Below, in pieces: positions 36,527-48,500 of a stretch of DNA of 64,000 nt. The DNA comes from Strongylocentrotus droebachiensis. Its lineage: Eukaryota > Echinodermata > Echinoidea > Camarodonta > Strongylocentrotidae. The notes under the pieces were generated by a model. That model had not been told where the DNA came from, ran no database searches, and was given only the letters and a program-made list of their open reading frames with translations. How positions within the stretch are numbered: position 1 is the stretch's first letter; the number at the start of each line of letters is the position of its first letter. Both the position numbers and the translations under genes were made by a program. The stretch covers positions 1 through 64,000 of the forward strand of contig JAVYIG010005305.1 in the NCBI GenBank assembly GCA_035222895.1. Reading direction: 5' to 3'.

Positions 36527-36880
36527 CTTAGCACATGTTAAACAAGTCGAACTTTGGACTCAGTTCGCCAAGCGATTTTAAGATTATAGGTCAAGCACAC
36601 GAAGGATAAGAAGCATGATTTATCATAGATCACTTCTGCTTGGTTCATAATGTCCATTTCATCCAACCCCCCACCATAATTGTATCCATTTAGTAAAAGC
36701 AAACATTTTGCCGAGGTAAGCAAAAACATGAATATTCTTGAACGGTCAGACAGTACAGCCTTTTAGTACGTAACGTATATTGAATGGGAATGGGCGATGA
36801 TCCGTCCAGGAGGTAGAGGTCAGTGGTTTGTGCTGGCAATGTTCCAACGAGCGAAAATGAGACAATCGGAGCACTATGGA
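36527..36880 (-). repeat. partial inverted copy of element 3
   Basis: The reverse complement matches 34930..35275. Shared words include GCTCCGATTGTCTCATTTTC, CAAACCACTGACCTCTGCCTC and GAAATGGACATAATG-like segments. Neither TTAAAGG terminus is present; one edge runs directly into a (GAT)n tract. Confidence 0.8.
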
Positions 36881-37085
36881 TGATGATGATGATGATGATG
36901 ATGATAATAATAATGATGATAATGATAATACTGATGATGATGATAATACTAATAATAATAATAATTATGATTATAATAATAATAATGATAATAATAGTTA
37001 TTAATATCATAATAATAATAACGATAATGATTATAATAATAATAACAATAATAATCACAATAATAGTAATAAGGACAACAACAAC
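36881..37085. repeat. (GAT)n/(AAT)n microsatellite
   Basis: GAT repeats grade into AAT-rich repeats. Long poly-Met/Ile frames here are artefacts. Confidence 0.95.
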
Positions 37086-37089
37086 AAAA

Positions 37090-37598
37090 GGAAGGGAAGA
37101 AAAGAAGTATAGATGAAGACAAGAAGGCACTTTTATAAAGAAAAATAACTATTTCATTCATCTACGATTATCTAAAGAAACGTTGCGTTAATCATAGCAA
37201 TTAAGGCCTAGTCCAACAATACATGACAATACCCATCCACCAGGGATATCATATATCCATAAATCCACACATACTATTATTTTATTGTTTTCCAGTACAG
37301 TACCAAAATAGTTGTCCGGATTAGTAGCAGATTAGCATAATACCAGTTTTATTTTCACTCGTTCTTTAATGCAGCAGTAGTATCGCAGTTCCTGATTAAA
37401 ACGTAAAGTGTCAACATTATTGGCATATAATTAGCGGTGTACCACAAATATAAACTGTACTATATCTTCGTAATAACCGCCTGCTTATTCATTCGTGTAG
37501 ATGATGAAAAGTGGATGGCGGTATGAAATAGCTACATGTTTACCGGTTCAGCACATGGTTCATTCTACATGTTTCATACCCTATCGGCTCAGCAATAT
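37090..37598. other. region upstream of the MMP-C promoter block, no gene seen
   Basis: AT-rich, nothing recognised. Confidence 0.5.
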
Positions 37599-37711
37599 TA
37601 CTCATCCACGCGTCGCCCTAACCCCTTCCTCCTAACCCGGCCTGTGAGCCCATCCCTGATTGGAGGGCTCCTAATTACCCCCTTCCCGTCACCAGGTATT
37701 ATTCATCAGGC
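37599..37711 (+). promoter_or_regulatory. conserved upstream block of MMP-C
   Basis: Counterpart of 17692..17803 with the same ordered words (TACTCATC, CGGCC, GATTGG at 37658, AATTA, CCTTCCCGTCA, TATTATTCATCA at 37697) and almost the same distance to the start codon. Confidence 0.6.
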
Positions 37712-38219
37712 AAAATTTAGCAATGTCTCGGCTACCCAAATCCCTAACTCTCTGTATGAGCCCGATACAATCCAATAGTTCCCCCTCCTCAATCTCTGTC
37801 ACGGGCCTTCTCCCCCGCAACCCTTCCTGTCATTTAGATCCAGGCCATGCCAACAGTTGGGGTTATTTTTAGGAAGGGGGTACGTCGAAGAAGAAAGCAC
37901 GCACGTATCGTTTTCTTCTGAGCGGTACGATAGGAACATCTCGGTGTTGGACGTGAACGCAGATGATTGAAATTAGTCGGGATTTGGAGTGCCTGGATTT
38001 AGCCACGGTTTGAACCTAGAGGCTGCGGAAGAACCTCGGAGGGACTGAGGTTCATTTGACGTTCACAAAGTGGATTACAGTCTGGAAATAAGGGCCCATG
38101 TTCTTCTACATCACAAAGGTGAAACACATACTTGGGACGTCCTCCACACAATGCCTATCATTTAAACCGATTTTTTACATCTAATTCGTTCCAAACAAGA
38201 CATTGTTTAAGTTATCATC

Positions 38220-38498
38220 ATGTACAAACAACTATCTTCAAGGGCCACCCAACGGCTTCTCTTGTTGTTTGGGATGTTCCTTGTGCCTTCGACCGTCTTT
38301 GGACAGTTCTGGCAGAACACTCAAGGTAATAGCTACCCACAGTACCAGGGTACAAGTACCAGTGACTCCACGTATGGTGGCCAGCAGCAAAGCCAGCAAA
38401 ATGGCCAACAAAGTCAAGGACAAGGACAAGGACAAACATCGAACATTGATATAGATTTCGATGATGATATGGATCCCGAGGACATCGAATATTTCAAG
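38220..38498 (+). CDS. MMP-C exon 1: signal peptide and N-terminal Q/S/acidic region
   Basis: Starts [20 protein letters not shown], cleavage expected after TVFG. Continues with YPQYQG, a Gln/Ser/Gly-rich stretch and [15 protein letters not shown]. Phase-0 donor GTAAGA. The open frame runs on past the donor to a stop near 38567, but the MMP-B comparison supports splicing at 38498. Confidence 0.85.
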
Positions 38499-41400
38499 GT
38501 AAGATGGAACGAGAACGACGAGGAGGAAAACACGCCTCTATCAGGATTGAAGAAAATTAAAAACTAATGTGTGGTGGATACGATCGATAATGGTGATATC
38601 TAATGCTTATAAACAGGAAGAACTGGATGACCATTAAAAGTGATGTTTAGTTAGGGTGGAGATCAAAACTATAACAAAATGTATCTATTTACTTATTTCT
38701 TAAAGTTGTGAAATATAAACCTTCCAATCTCCTGTAAAATATTAATGATTCACTGGTGAAAAAAATGATTACTTATTGAACTGAATTTTGTTAAAGGTCT
38801 TTTAATCATCCAAGACAGTCTGCACCATTTTAATGGGCCCAACTAGAGGACTATAGATGTCGATTGTTATAGTAGCGGCATGTAGTTTGAAATGAGTGAG
38901 TGGGGGGAGGGGGAACTGAGGGTAAGAATTATAGTTGGGAGACACAGTGGAAACAAAAGAGGTCTCTACCCAGAACCGGAAACTGAGTCATTTCACCAGC
39001 CCTCCAAAAGGGAAGTGGCAGAGCCGAGAGAGCTGAAATAAGAGAAAATGAATTGTTCACCAAACATTAAACGATTCTGTTCAAATACATGGTCATTTAA
39101 ACCCCTTAACACCCCTTCTTAGGCTTCTATACATTAACTTTGATGGGGTGCTCTCCGTTCCCTTGCCATCCCCCTTTGGTGCTGCCCCAAAGACTAACGT
39201 AACAATCCCATGAACTTCTTTTGAGATAGTTTCAAGTGCACATTAAGTCAATTCTATCAGTCCATTGTGAAAATGAAATAAATTAAAAGAAAGTATATTC
39301 TTTATCAATTCAATAGTGTATTTCCTTCAATTGTTGTGGAAAGAATAGACAGAAAATTTAAGCGAATAATGTTCCTAAACATGTTTTAACACATGCTTTC
39401 ACAATAATAATCGAATATTGTTCCTACAAAGAAACTACGCCTTATCAATTTATTAAGTCAAACCATATTCGCTTAAAGTTCGGAAGGGTGGGACAAATTC
39501 TTTGAGATAATGTAAGAGTCAAATCATTATAGCTTTATTCACAAATACCCCATTGGAAAAGGCGGATCTCTTTGTTGACGAATACGTCTTTGTTGATGAA
39601 GATGTGTCAGACTATAGTCACGGTCAGGACCAAATTAGTTTCCTAATTACGTCCGTCTCGTTAAAAATGATTTGAACCAATTGGGTAAGTCTTAAAGGGA
39701 GACGTAAATTAATGTATACTGATATGTGCTGTATTGTGAAAGGATGGGGACGCATAAAGATATGTTAAAATATCTAATCTCTCACCTAACAAATTGTAAT
39801 AACTGAAATGAACAATTACATCACTTATTCACTCCAATTATAATCTCCAACTTTCCCGAACACATGAATATACTCGAAAAGTTGCATATTCATAACATTG
39901 GAAATATTATACTATTAAAATCAAAGATGGGCGAGAAATAATGAGTCTTTAACAAAATTAATCAAAATTTGTATCAGTACAGTTACGGAATTTATTTCCA
40001 TACCATTATGTGACCTCGTGATACGCCGTAACCCCGAGACCATATGAGTTGACGTCATTAATAAGCACACCCACTGCCGATAAGTCCAGCGATCCAGCGA
40101 CCTCCGAGTTAAATATATCTACAATTTCGTCAAATAAACTTACATGACTGCTATAAAAATCGAATTAATTAATGCGTAAACAAGTTTAACAATTTAGGAA
40201 TCCAGTATTTCATGTTATTATATGAGTTAACTTTGTTAGACACTTTCGAGTAAATAATTAATCATAAGTAAACCTGTGTGATATTATTGCAGGATCACTC
40301 GAATACTGGAGAAATAATTTTCCTGCGAAATAATTCAGGAAGAAAGAAAGATGAGTAACTTAAAATTGGGTTTCCGATTTACATCCAAACATTTCAATAT
40401 TATTCATAAAATTTAGGGTAAAATAAATCTATATGTTTATACCAAGAGTTTGATGTAAAAGGTAGATTTAGGTCATAATATGAATGATAATATATATATA
40501 TATATATACCCATATATATATATATATATATAAATATTTATTGTATAGTTTAATTAAAATCAATGAATCTCATTTAATAGTTGTAAAGAGTTACGAGCAT
40601 GAAGAAGGTCAGATGAAGGGAGTGATCTGAGGTGATACGCATTGTTATTTCCCTTCCATCAAATTATGCCAGGTTCTATAGGCTGACAGACTCATTACAC
40701 ACGTGATAATTATGTCTACGTTAATCCAAGTGCTATTTTTGAGACGTTTATACATTATGCCCATGGCAAACGAGACGTCGCTCGGGGTTGCGCTATTGCC
40801 TAATCAAACCTATGAATGTATTTTCAGCGCATGCGTCGGCAGTTGAGCTAGATGATTGCACTGATTTGTGTACGACGTAATTTCCATTGAGACCTTCATA
40901 GACTGCGCCAGTCACTGACGCAGTCTATATACATCCGGCAAATGACGCATAAAGGGCGACTGACATCATTACCCCCGTGATCCATGTACGTCAGTCCAAG
41001 TGCTATATGGCACTGGTTTTTTTAACTATGACCAAATAGCTTAATGACCCTTTGACAGCCTGAAACTTTACAAAGATAAAGAATTAGAAATCAGTTACAA
41101 CTTTTTCTTGTAGCATGGACCTAGGTTAGCCTCCCATAGCCTAACGAAAAAAATTCAGCTTTGCTTTATGTGCATGAGGTATCCCTGAACAGCCAATTGT
41201 TTACGGAATTTTGTAACAAAATTGACATACCTTTTTGGTTGGAGCCGAAAAAAATATATACCCACAAGCAATATGTATTTTTTCTATTGATGATTAATGA
41301 GCATGGGTGGATCTTAAAGAAAGTTAACAGTAATCTGAATTAACTCCTCTATTTTGATAGAACAGTGCAATTGAAAATGGTGTTTCGGACGTTACATTTT

Positions 41401-44400
41401 CCGTAAACAATGTAGGCCCTCATTTAACCCACTAGAACAATCATTTAATGAGATTGTTTATGGTTTGAATAAGCTTATCAGTTACTCCAAGTCATTAAAT
41501 TAAAAGAAAATATAATTTAATTGTGGTAGCGCTTATATTATAAATATATTCAAAATTTGAAAAAGTTATCTCATTTTCCGTAAACAATTTTGTAACGTCC
41601 GAAACAACTTTCAATTTGAAGTAGCAGAAAATATATGAACTGCAGGACCTATCTTTCGTAACATTTTTTAAACATTTCATGGCGGCTACCCACCAAAAAA
41701 AAGAAATTTGCAATACATCATTACAATACTATTTTATAGTTAAAACCAATTTTCCGTTAACAGTTGTAACGTCCGAAACAAATGTAACGTCCGAAACAAA
41801 AAATACCAAATAAATGATGATAATCCATATTTGAGGGTATCTGGAGTGAATAAATCATTATGAAATCAGTTATTATAAGTCTTAACACAAGTCAAAACAC
41901 AAATCAGGTCTTTCAAATCCAATAATTTTGTGTAAACTCAAGAAGGGTGTTTCGGACGTTACACTATTTGATTGTTAACACATAGTTTGCAAATTTTAAC
42001 TAATTTTCGATCATATGTGCAAGTTACGATTTCACAATGCACACTCCTGTTAAAAACACTATTTTGATAATTTCATTTAGATCTAAATATAAAAATATGA
42101 AGAAATATGATGCAAAAACTCAAATTTTCCGTAAAATATCTAAATTTTCTGAAAAATTGACTTATAAAACATAAATATTGAAGCCAAACTTTGCGGTGCA
42201 AGGCATTCCTGGCTGCTTTAGTATATCCTTAATTGTAATTTATCAGAAAAAATCTCAATAAAAGTGACTCATACAAATTATTCAGCCATTTTAACAGCAC
42301 TTTCTGTTATGCTGTTAGCACGTTTCGGATGTTACATTAAACTGTTAACAGACATTTTCATACTTTAACTAGTTCAAATGAGGGGCAAAGATAGATGTGA
42401 GAATAGCACATTTCAATTTTTCAACCTCTCCTCTTGCTATTTACATTGCTGTGTGTTTGCAAATCATCACGTTTTCATTTTTACAGAGGTTGTTCCAAAT
42501 TATGTCATATAACCAAAGATTGTATGGTCAATCTAAACTATTTGGTAGGTTACAAAAGCTCAAAATCACCCATTTAAGCAATACCCAGTGTACATGTACA
42601 TGACACGAGTATGATACAGGTATATAAAGTTGATAAAATCAAGCAAATTAAAATGTTTTTCTAAAAATTTATGGGAAATATGGATTTTCATTTGAAAATA
42701 CCTTTTAAAAAGGGCACTCAGTACACGTAACTAATATGTGTAGAAAGTACATACATGTATAAAAGAAAAGGGCATTACCAGTAATACCTTATTTAATGAT
42801 CCTAAACACATACATGTAGTATCTTCCTCAAATGTATGCATACATACAAAATGTATAAGCTAGTGTAGGGATTTATTTTGAACTTCTGAAACTCCCCTTC
42901 ATATCCATGATTCATCCCTTTCATATTAATAGGTCATCCCTCATTCACATTCACCCTTTTCATCCACCATCCTTTCATCTGTCTATCTCTCTCTCTCATT
43001 GGTTTCAATGTTCACCTGATGCAGTCAAGCTTATATAGTATAATTTACATATACTATGAATATTCAATATATACCCTTTGTTTATGTTTGAATATTCAAG
43101 ATACTTTGTGATGTTGATTTATACTTGTATGGGACTATATGAATATTTATTGATTTATTCTACTTTGCATGGAATGTATGTGGAATGCTACATAGAATGC
43201 TGTAATGCTTTTACACATTAAAACCTGGTCAGTTAACTAGTTGTTATCAATCCTACAACATGTCTGCTGGGCTGCCTCTGTGTTAAGAATGCTAGGAATT
43301 ATCTGTTAGAACCGCAACCCTACACTAGTGTGAAATATAAATGGGCTGTCCGTTTTTGTTTTTTTTCCTCTACGAAATGTCAAAGTTGGGGGTGCGGCGC
43401 TGCGGCCTTATCGCCGGCAAATACGGTACATGTTTAACCTACACTGTATATTGTTTGTCACCTGTAATATAGGCACAGCAAGAGTTAAGATCTATCAACC
43501 AACCAACCGACCAACCAATCAATCCATCCATTCATCAATCGGTCATCAATTAAATAAATAAATACTTCTTTAAGAGCATTAAAACATATTGTCGTTTGAA
43601 ACAGCCTCCTAATACAAATAGTGGTAAAGGATGATTGTTACTACAGTAGTATTATAACCTAAAACATACACAATTTTAAAATACATCAAAAATGTCTCAT
43701 TCTCGAGATGTACATACATTAGGATTCACTTATTTCTTATTACCGTACTTACATGACTGGGGGTACTTTTTTATAGTTTTATTTTTTTAAAGATTTGTCA
43801 ATGTTTCAGTGCTTACATACATGTATGTGTTAGTGATATTATTGAATGACACACTATATAGTTGAAGGCAAAGAACATTAGCAAGCTGATTAAACATCTA
43901 TATTGTAGAGTTTGTAGAAATTGATGATCTCATTGAAATGTTAACATCGTGTAACATCCGAAACAAACCATAGTATACATTTCACACTGTTGTTCATAAC
44001 ATGCAATAAAGAGTATGTTTCTAAGTGAATTTTCTAAGGAGTTTTGATGACTACAATTGCTATTAGCTTCATATTTCACTCTGTTAGATCACATAAGCAT
44101 TTTTAACTACCGGTACACGTTCTTGAAATGAATAATATACCTTACATAAATTGAGTGGTCGATGAAGACAAACTTGGTATACATGTATGTGCTAAACTAA
44201 TTAAAACTGCACAATTTTTTTCCATAAATGTTACAGAAGTATTTTCCTGCAAACAATTAATGTAACTGAGGTCAATAATACCTAAAGAAAAGTAATTAAC
44301 TTGAATAAAGTTATAATGTTAACAGTGTGTAACGTCCGAAACATCAGTGGTGTGCCATATGAACATTATTAGGCAATGCACTTGTTCCCAATTTTTTGCA

Positions 44401-45526
44401 TGTATTTACCTTATATCATCAGTTGTTATAATAAAATAAGTTTGACCTAAGAAAAAAGCATTTTACCTATTGAAATAAAAACTTGTAATTGTCAAAACCC
44501 TAATTTAGAGCTATTTTTCACTTTCAAGGGATACAAAATCTGTATTTTTCAAGATAGAAACTCAACAATTTGCATGAATAATCTCTGAAACATATTCTTA
44601 AAGACCCAACATATTTAAAGGTGTAGTTAATAGCAAATGAGTTTTATATCACAGTTATTAGATATGCTATAGTTCACAATAAAATTGTAAAAACTCAAAG
44701 TATTCATATCTGGTGAATAAATAAGGAGATAGATTAAGGTCCAGAATTTGCATTTCTCAAAAATATGATTAGTCCTGATCCTAAAAATACAAGTTTGAAG
44801 TGAGTAAACATAATTTCATTTTGGACCCATTTGTGGACACATTTGGTATAAGTTAAAAAAACCAGTGCCATATATAGGCAGACCAACTCTCAATTAAACC
44901 AGGGATTAAACTGGGAAGCTTAATTCGATATTCTACATACGTTTTATAGCTCAGGTCCACTGTGTTGAAGACGTAGTGGAACTGAAATATACCCATGAGC
45001 TGCCTCTCCCTTTCTAGATACGGTAAGCATATGATAGGACAGTTCAAATAATGATAATAATGGTGACGTATGATTGCGCCAGCGACTCTCTCTTTTATTC
45101 TCTCTTTTCTTTATACTTATTTCACACATTTAAAAAAGGTAGCCAATCAGCATATACACTGGTTTTCGTTGGGGCCCTTTAAATATAAACAAACTATAAA
45201 CATTCCAAAAAACTTGTGAATAAGACCAAATTGAACATTTCATTATACAACAAACAATAACTGCATATCACGTTACAAAATATTAAAATTCAAAGATTAA
45301 ATATAAATTTTAAAAAACGTAATAAGGGGGAGAACAGTTTTACATTAATATATATGAAAGGTGAGAGTAGTCATGTGCCTGTCAAGCGTCTTTCGATTTA
45401 CATATTAACATTTAAAACAAACTGAATTAATACAAATTAAACATTTAAAATAAGACTAACCGTAGCTGCACGCAAAATTATTGACAAAATGAATACATGA
45501 AAGTTTAAACACACAAAATGACAATC

Positions 45527-45562
<36 letters not shown>

Positions 45563-48500
45563 ACTCAATCGCTCTCTCGCTCGTTGAAATTGTTTTCATC
45601 GTTGAAAGTTTTTTTTTCACAAACTTATCTACCAGCCACACCGTCCCTTCACAATGTACTTGTAATACTAAAACATGTTTTAATCTGCCCTTCTTTGGAC
45701 GTATACACATTGTGGCATAGGGTCCCAAGATGAACGAGTCTGATTCCCCAGAGAGAATTTGTTATATCTCCATGGCAACACAAAAAAAAATGACGTTCAC
45801 AAAGTAGCTATGGTGCCTCTTTCAACTTTTGTAAAAGTTTGTGTATAGATTGATAAGGTGAAATATTTCACTTGGGCAGCCCCGCATGCATGTTGTTTAA
45901 AAATAGTGAAATATGGCCCTTTTTCGGGGCCTTTAAATGTCTGTTGGGAGTAGGGGGTACGCTGGCTCCATCGTGTGCTGGATACGCCATTGCATTTATC
46001 TACCTTGGCTATCGGCCTAGCAAATTCCCAGGGTAGCAATCTTAAATGATTTTTGTTTTTAATACAAATATACAGGAGACAGGTGAGCCGTGACGTTTTC
46101 AATTTTTGAGGCCTTGGGGTGAAAAATCAATTTATAACCTAAATTTAGTATACCATGTCCATGACATTAGAATGTAATATGCCAAAAATATCATATGGTC
46201 TAATTATCACTAATCATCGTCTGCACAAGATGATGTCATCATGAATTACGAATTTGGAATATGCCCAAAATACTAGAGTATTTCACTCTCCTCGGCTGAT
46301 TCCATTTTTTCAAGCGAATAAATAATAAATAAAATAATAAATAAATTTGGGCATGTACAGCTGGAGATAAACTTGCACAAGATTTGGAATCTACTCCCAA
46401 TATTTCCTTCATTTTTTCGAGGTCGCAGAGAAGATTGTTTGCTATCAATGATAAGATTACAATTATTAAAATGTCTCTTTTCGTCAGAAAACGCCGGGTT
46501 GTAAATCCGTTATTCAGCCTTGGCCTAAATTTATGATCTACAATGAAGATATAACAATGCAGCTGCAGTATGGTATACATCAATAATAGTAATTTAGAAT
46601 TCGAGTAAAGATCGAAGACAGATTTTGGTTTCAATAATAATATGAGTAATGCTATTTCCACGACAGATGGTAAAGTTCATCAAAATAGTTTGGCATATTG
46701 TAAGTACTAGATACGACACAATGTGGGCATATACGGACCAATTTTATTAGAAACAATATGGTTAAATAATAAGTTAAACGTGGTGACATTAAAATATATG
46801 AGAAACAAATTTTGAAAAGGCGGGAAGGATGACCCTCACGTGGCGTAAGACTTAAATGCTACAAATAAATCGAACATCACCCATAACACCCCTGAACTTG
46901 ATCAAAATAGACAATACAATCGGAAAGCAGTTACAGACCCGAAATGATATACTTTTCTATCTTTCCTTTAAAAGTAATTGTTTCGTTTCGAGTTTCATGA
47001 ATTCAATGTATAATTGAACTTCAATTCAAATTGTATTTCGTTAATGTTAGGTCAATGTCACAAAGGAATCATGAAAAATTGGACCTGACAGGAGATGGAA
47101 ACCCGAAAAATACGACGATCTTTAAAATATGTTTGGTACAGACGTGTAATCCAGATAGATTCGAATCGAAATCCTTTGAAAATGTGGTTATCATGAAACA
47201 TTTCTTTCAATTTATGGCATATCATCATGACCTAACCGTGAGTAATTACTTGAATGCAATTAGGCAACTTATTTTTTTTTTCTTAACTTTTGAAACCCAA
47301 AATCAAACATATTACATTAGAAAATACATTCAATTATACCTCATGCCGAACAACCTTCTATCAGTCATTCTTTGAGGGTGGAGATTTTTTACATTTTATG
47401 ATTTTTAAAAAGGCGCAAAAGGCTTTCATTAGGGTGGCAATACGTTAGACCAAATAAGAAACATTTGTTAAAGATACCGTAGTTTTTAAAAAGAAAAAAG
47501 GTTCGCCATATGTCGTTGATAGTCATGGGATACTTCATACGCCTTCATCACGAAATTCATAATCATCGTGTACTTCATAATCATAATGTGTCTAAAATGT
47601 GTAGCTTGCTGTTGCATGCATTGCATATGATGGCGGGTGTGATGTGTTTATACCCTTCCAATTATCCCGATGACACGGTCGTTGTTCCCGTCTTTAAGCG
47701 TTTGTTTCCTGGAGGTCTATTTATCCACGTGTGAATGACGCATGCCAGTTTACGTTTCGAGGAAGTAACGTGTTAACACGGATATCGAACCCTGATCCAC
47801 GTCAACGTGTGGAATATATAGGCGACGTAAGAATGGTACACCCAGTTAAAGATGTTGGGTTTGTTATGTCTAAATTCATTTTCTAAACAGAGAGAATGCC
47901 GTTAAAGAGTTGTTTTCCTCTGCGTGCTGCCTTTCTTCTTTTAAAAAAAAAAAGTCTAGTTGCATTGTATAACTTACTATGATTTAGTACATATATCGAT
48001 TTCTACTCAAGTTGATGTGTGTTATTTAATTTTGCGTTTTTCAACTTTTTCTAAAATTATTTATGGCACCCTTTTCAAAAGTAAATAGTTTCTCCTCAAC
48101 TCCAATTTCAAATTCACCACAGAAGATTCATTTTGCATCAGTCTGGCACTTGTCGAGTGTCATGTACACGCGTATGGGCACGTTTGTTTCTAAATCTTGC
48201 GAGCGAGCAAGCAAATGGTTTCAAAAAAATGTTACTTTGTTCAGAAAACACACTAGATAAGATATAAAGGTATGTATACCGCTAAGTCTATGGCAGAATA
48301 CATGAATGCAAAGTCTTATTAATGAAATTAATTTTCCTTAAGTCATCCTTAAGATAGTTGGTCGTAATATACAATTGGAAAAAATCCCACAACGCCAATC
48401 ATTTTGCATGTGCGTGTGGAGGAGTGCGTGTATTGTGTGCGCTGTATGTGAGGACTAACAGGAATATTATTTTGCGTATACCTTAGATTCAACTTTACAT

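Noticed and set aside
36690-37161. Poly-Ile/Met/Tyr open frames
   Set aside because: Translations of a GAT/AAT microsatellite.
41381-44343. CRISPR-like array
   Set aside because: The 16-mers occur in both orientations with irregular spacers, no cas genes are present, and the genome is eukaryotic.
44617-45176. Possible fifth TTAA-flanked element (TTAAAGGTGTAG and GGGCCCTTTAA)
   Set aside because: Beyond TTAAAGG the two ends do not pair, so the inverted-repeat claim is not supported.
46239-46661. 140-codon minus-strand open frame inside MMP-C intron 1
   Set aside because: No recognisable domain or homologous wording, and AT-rich composition gives such frames by chance.
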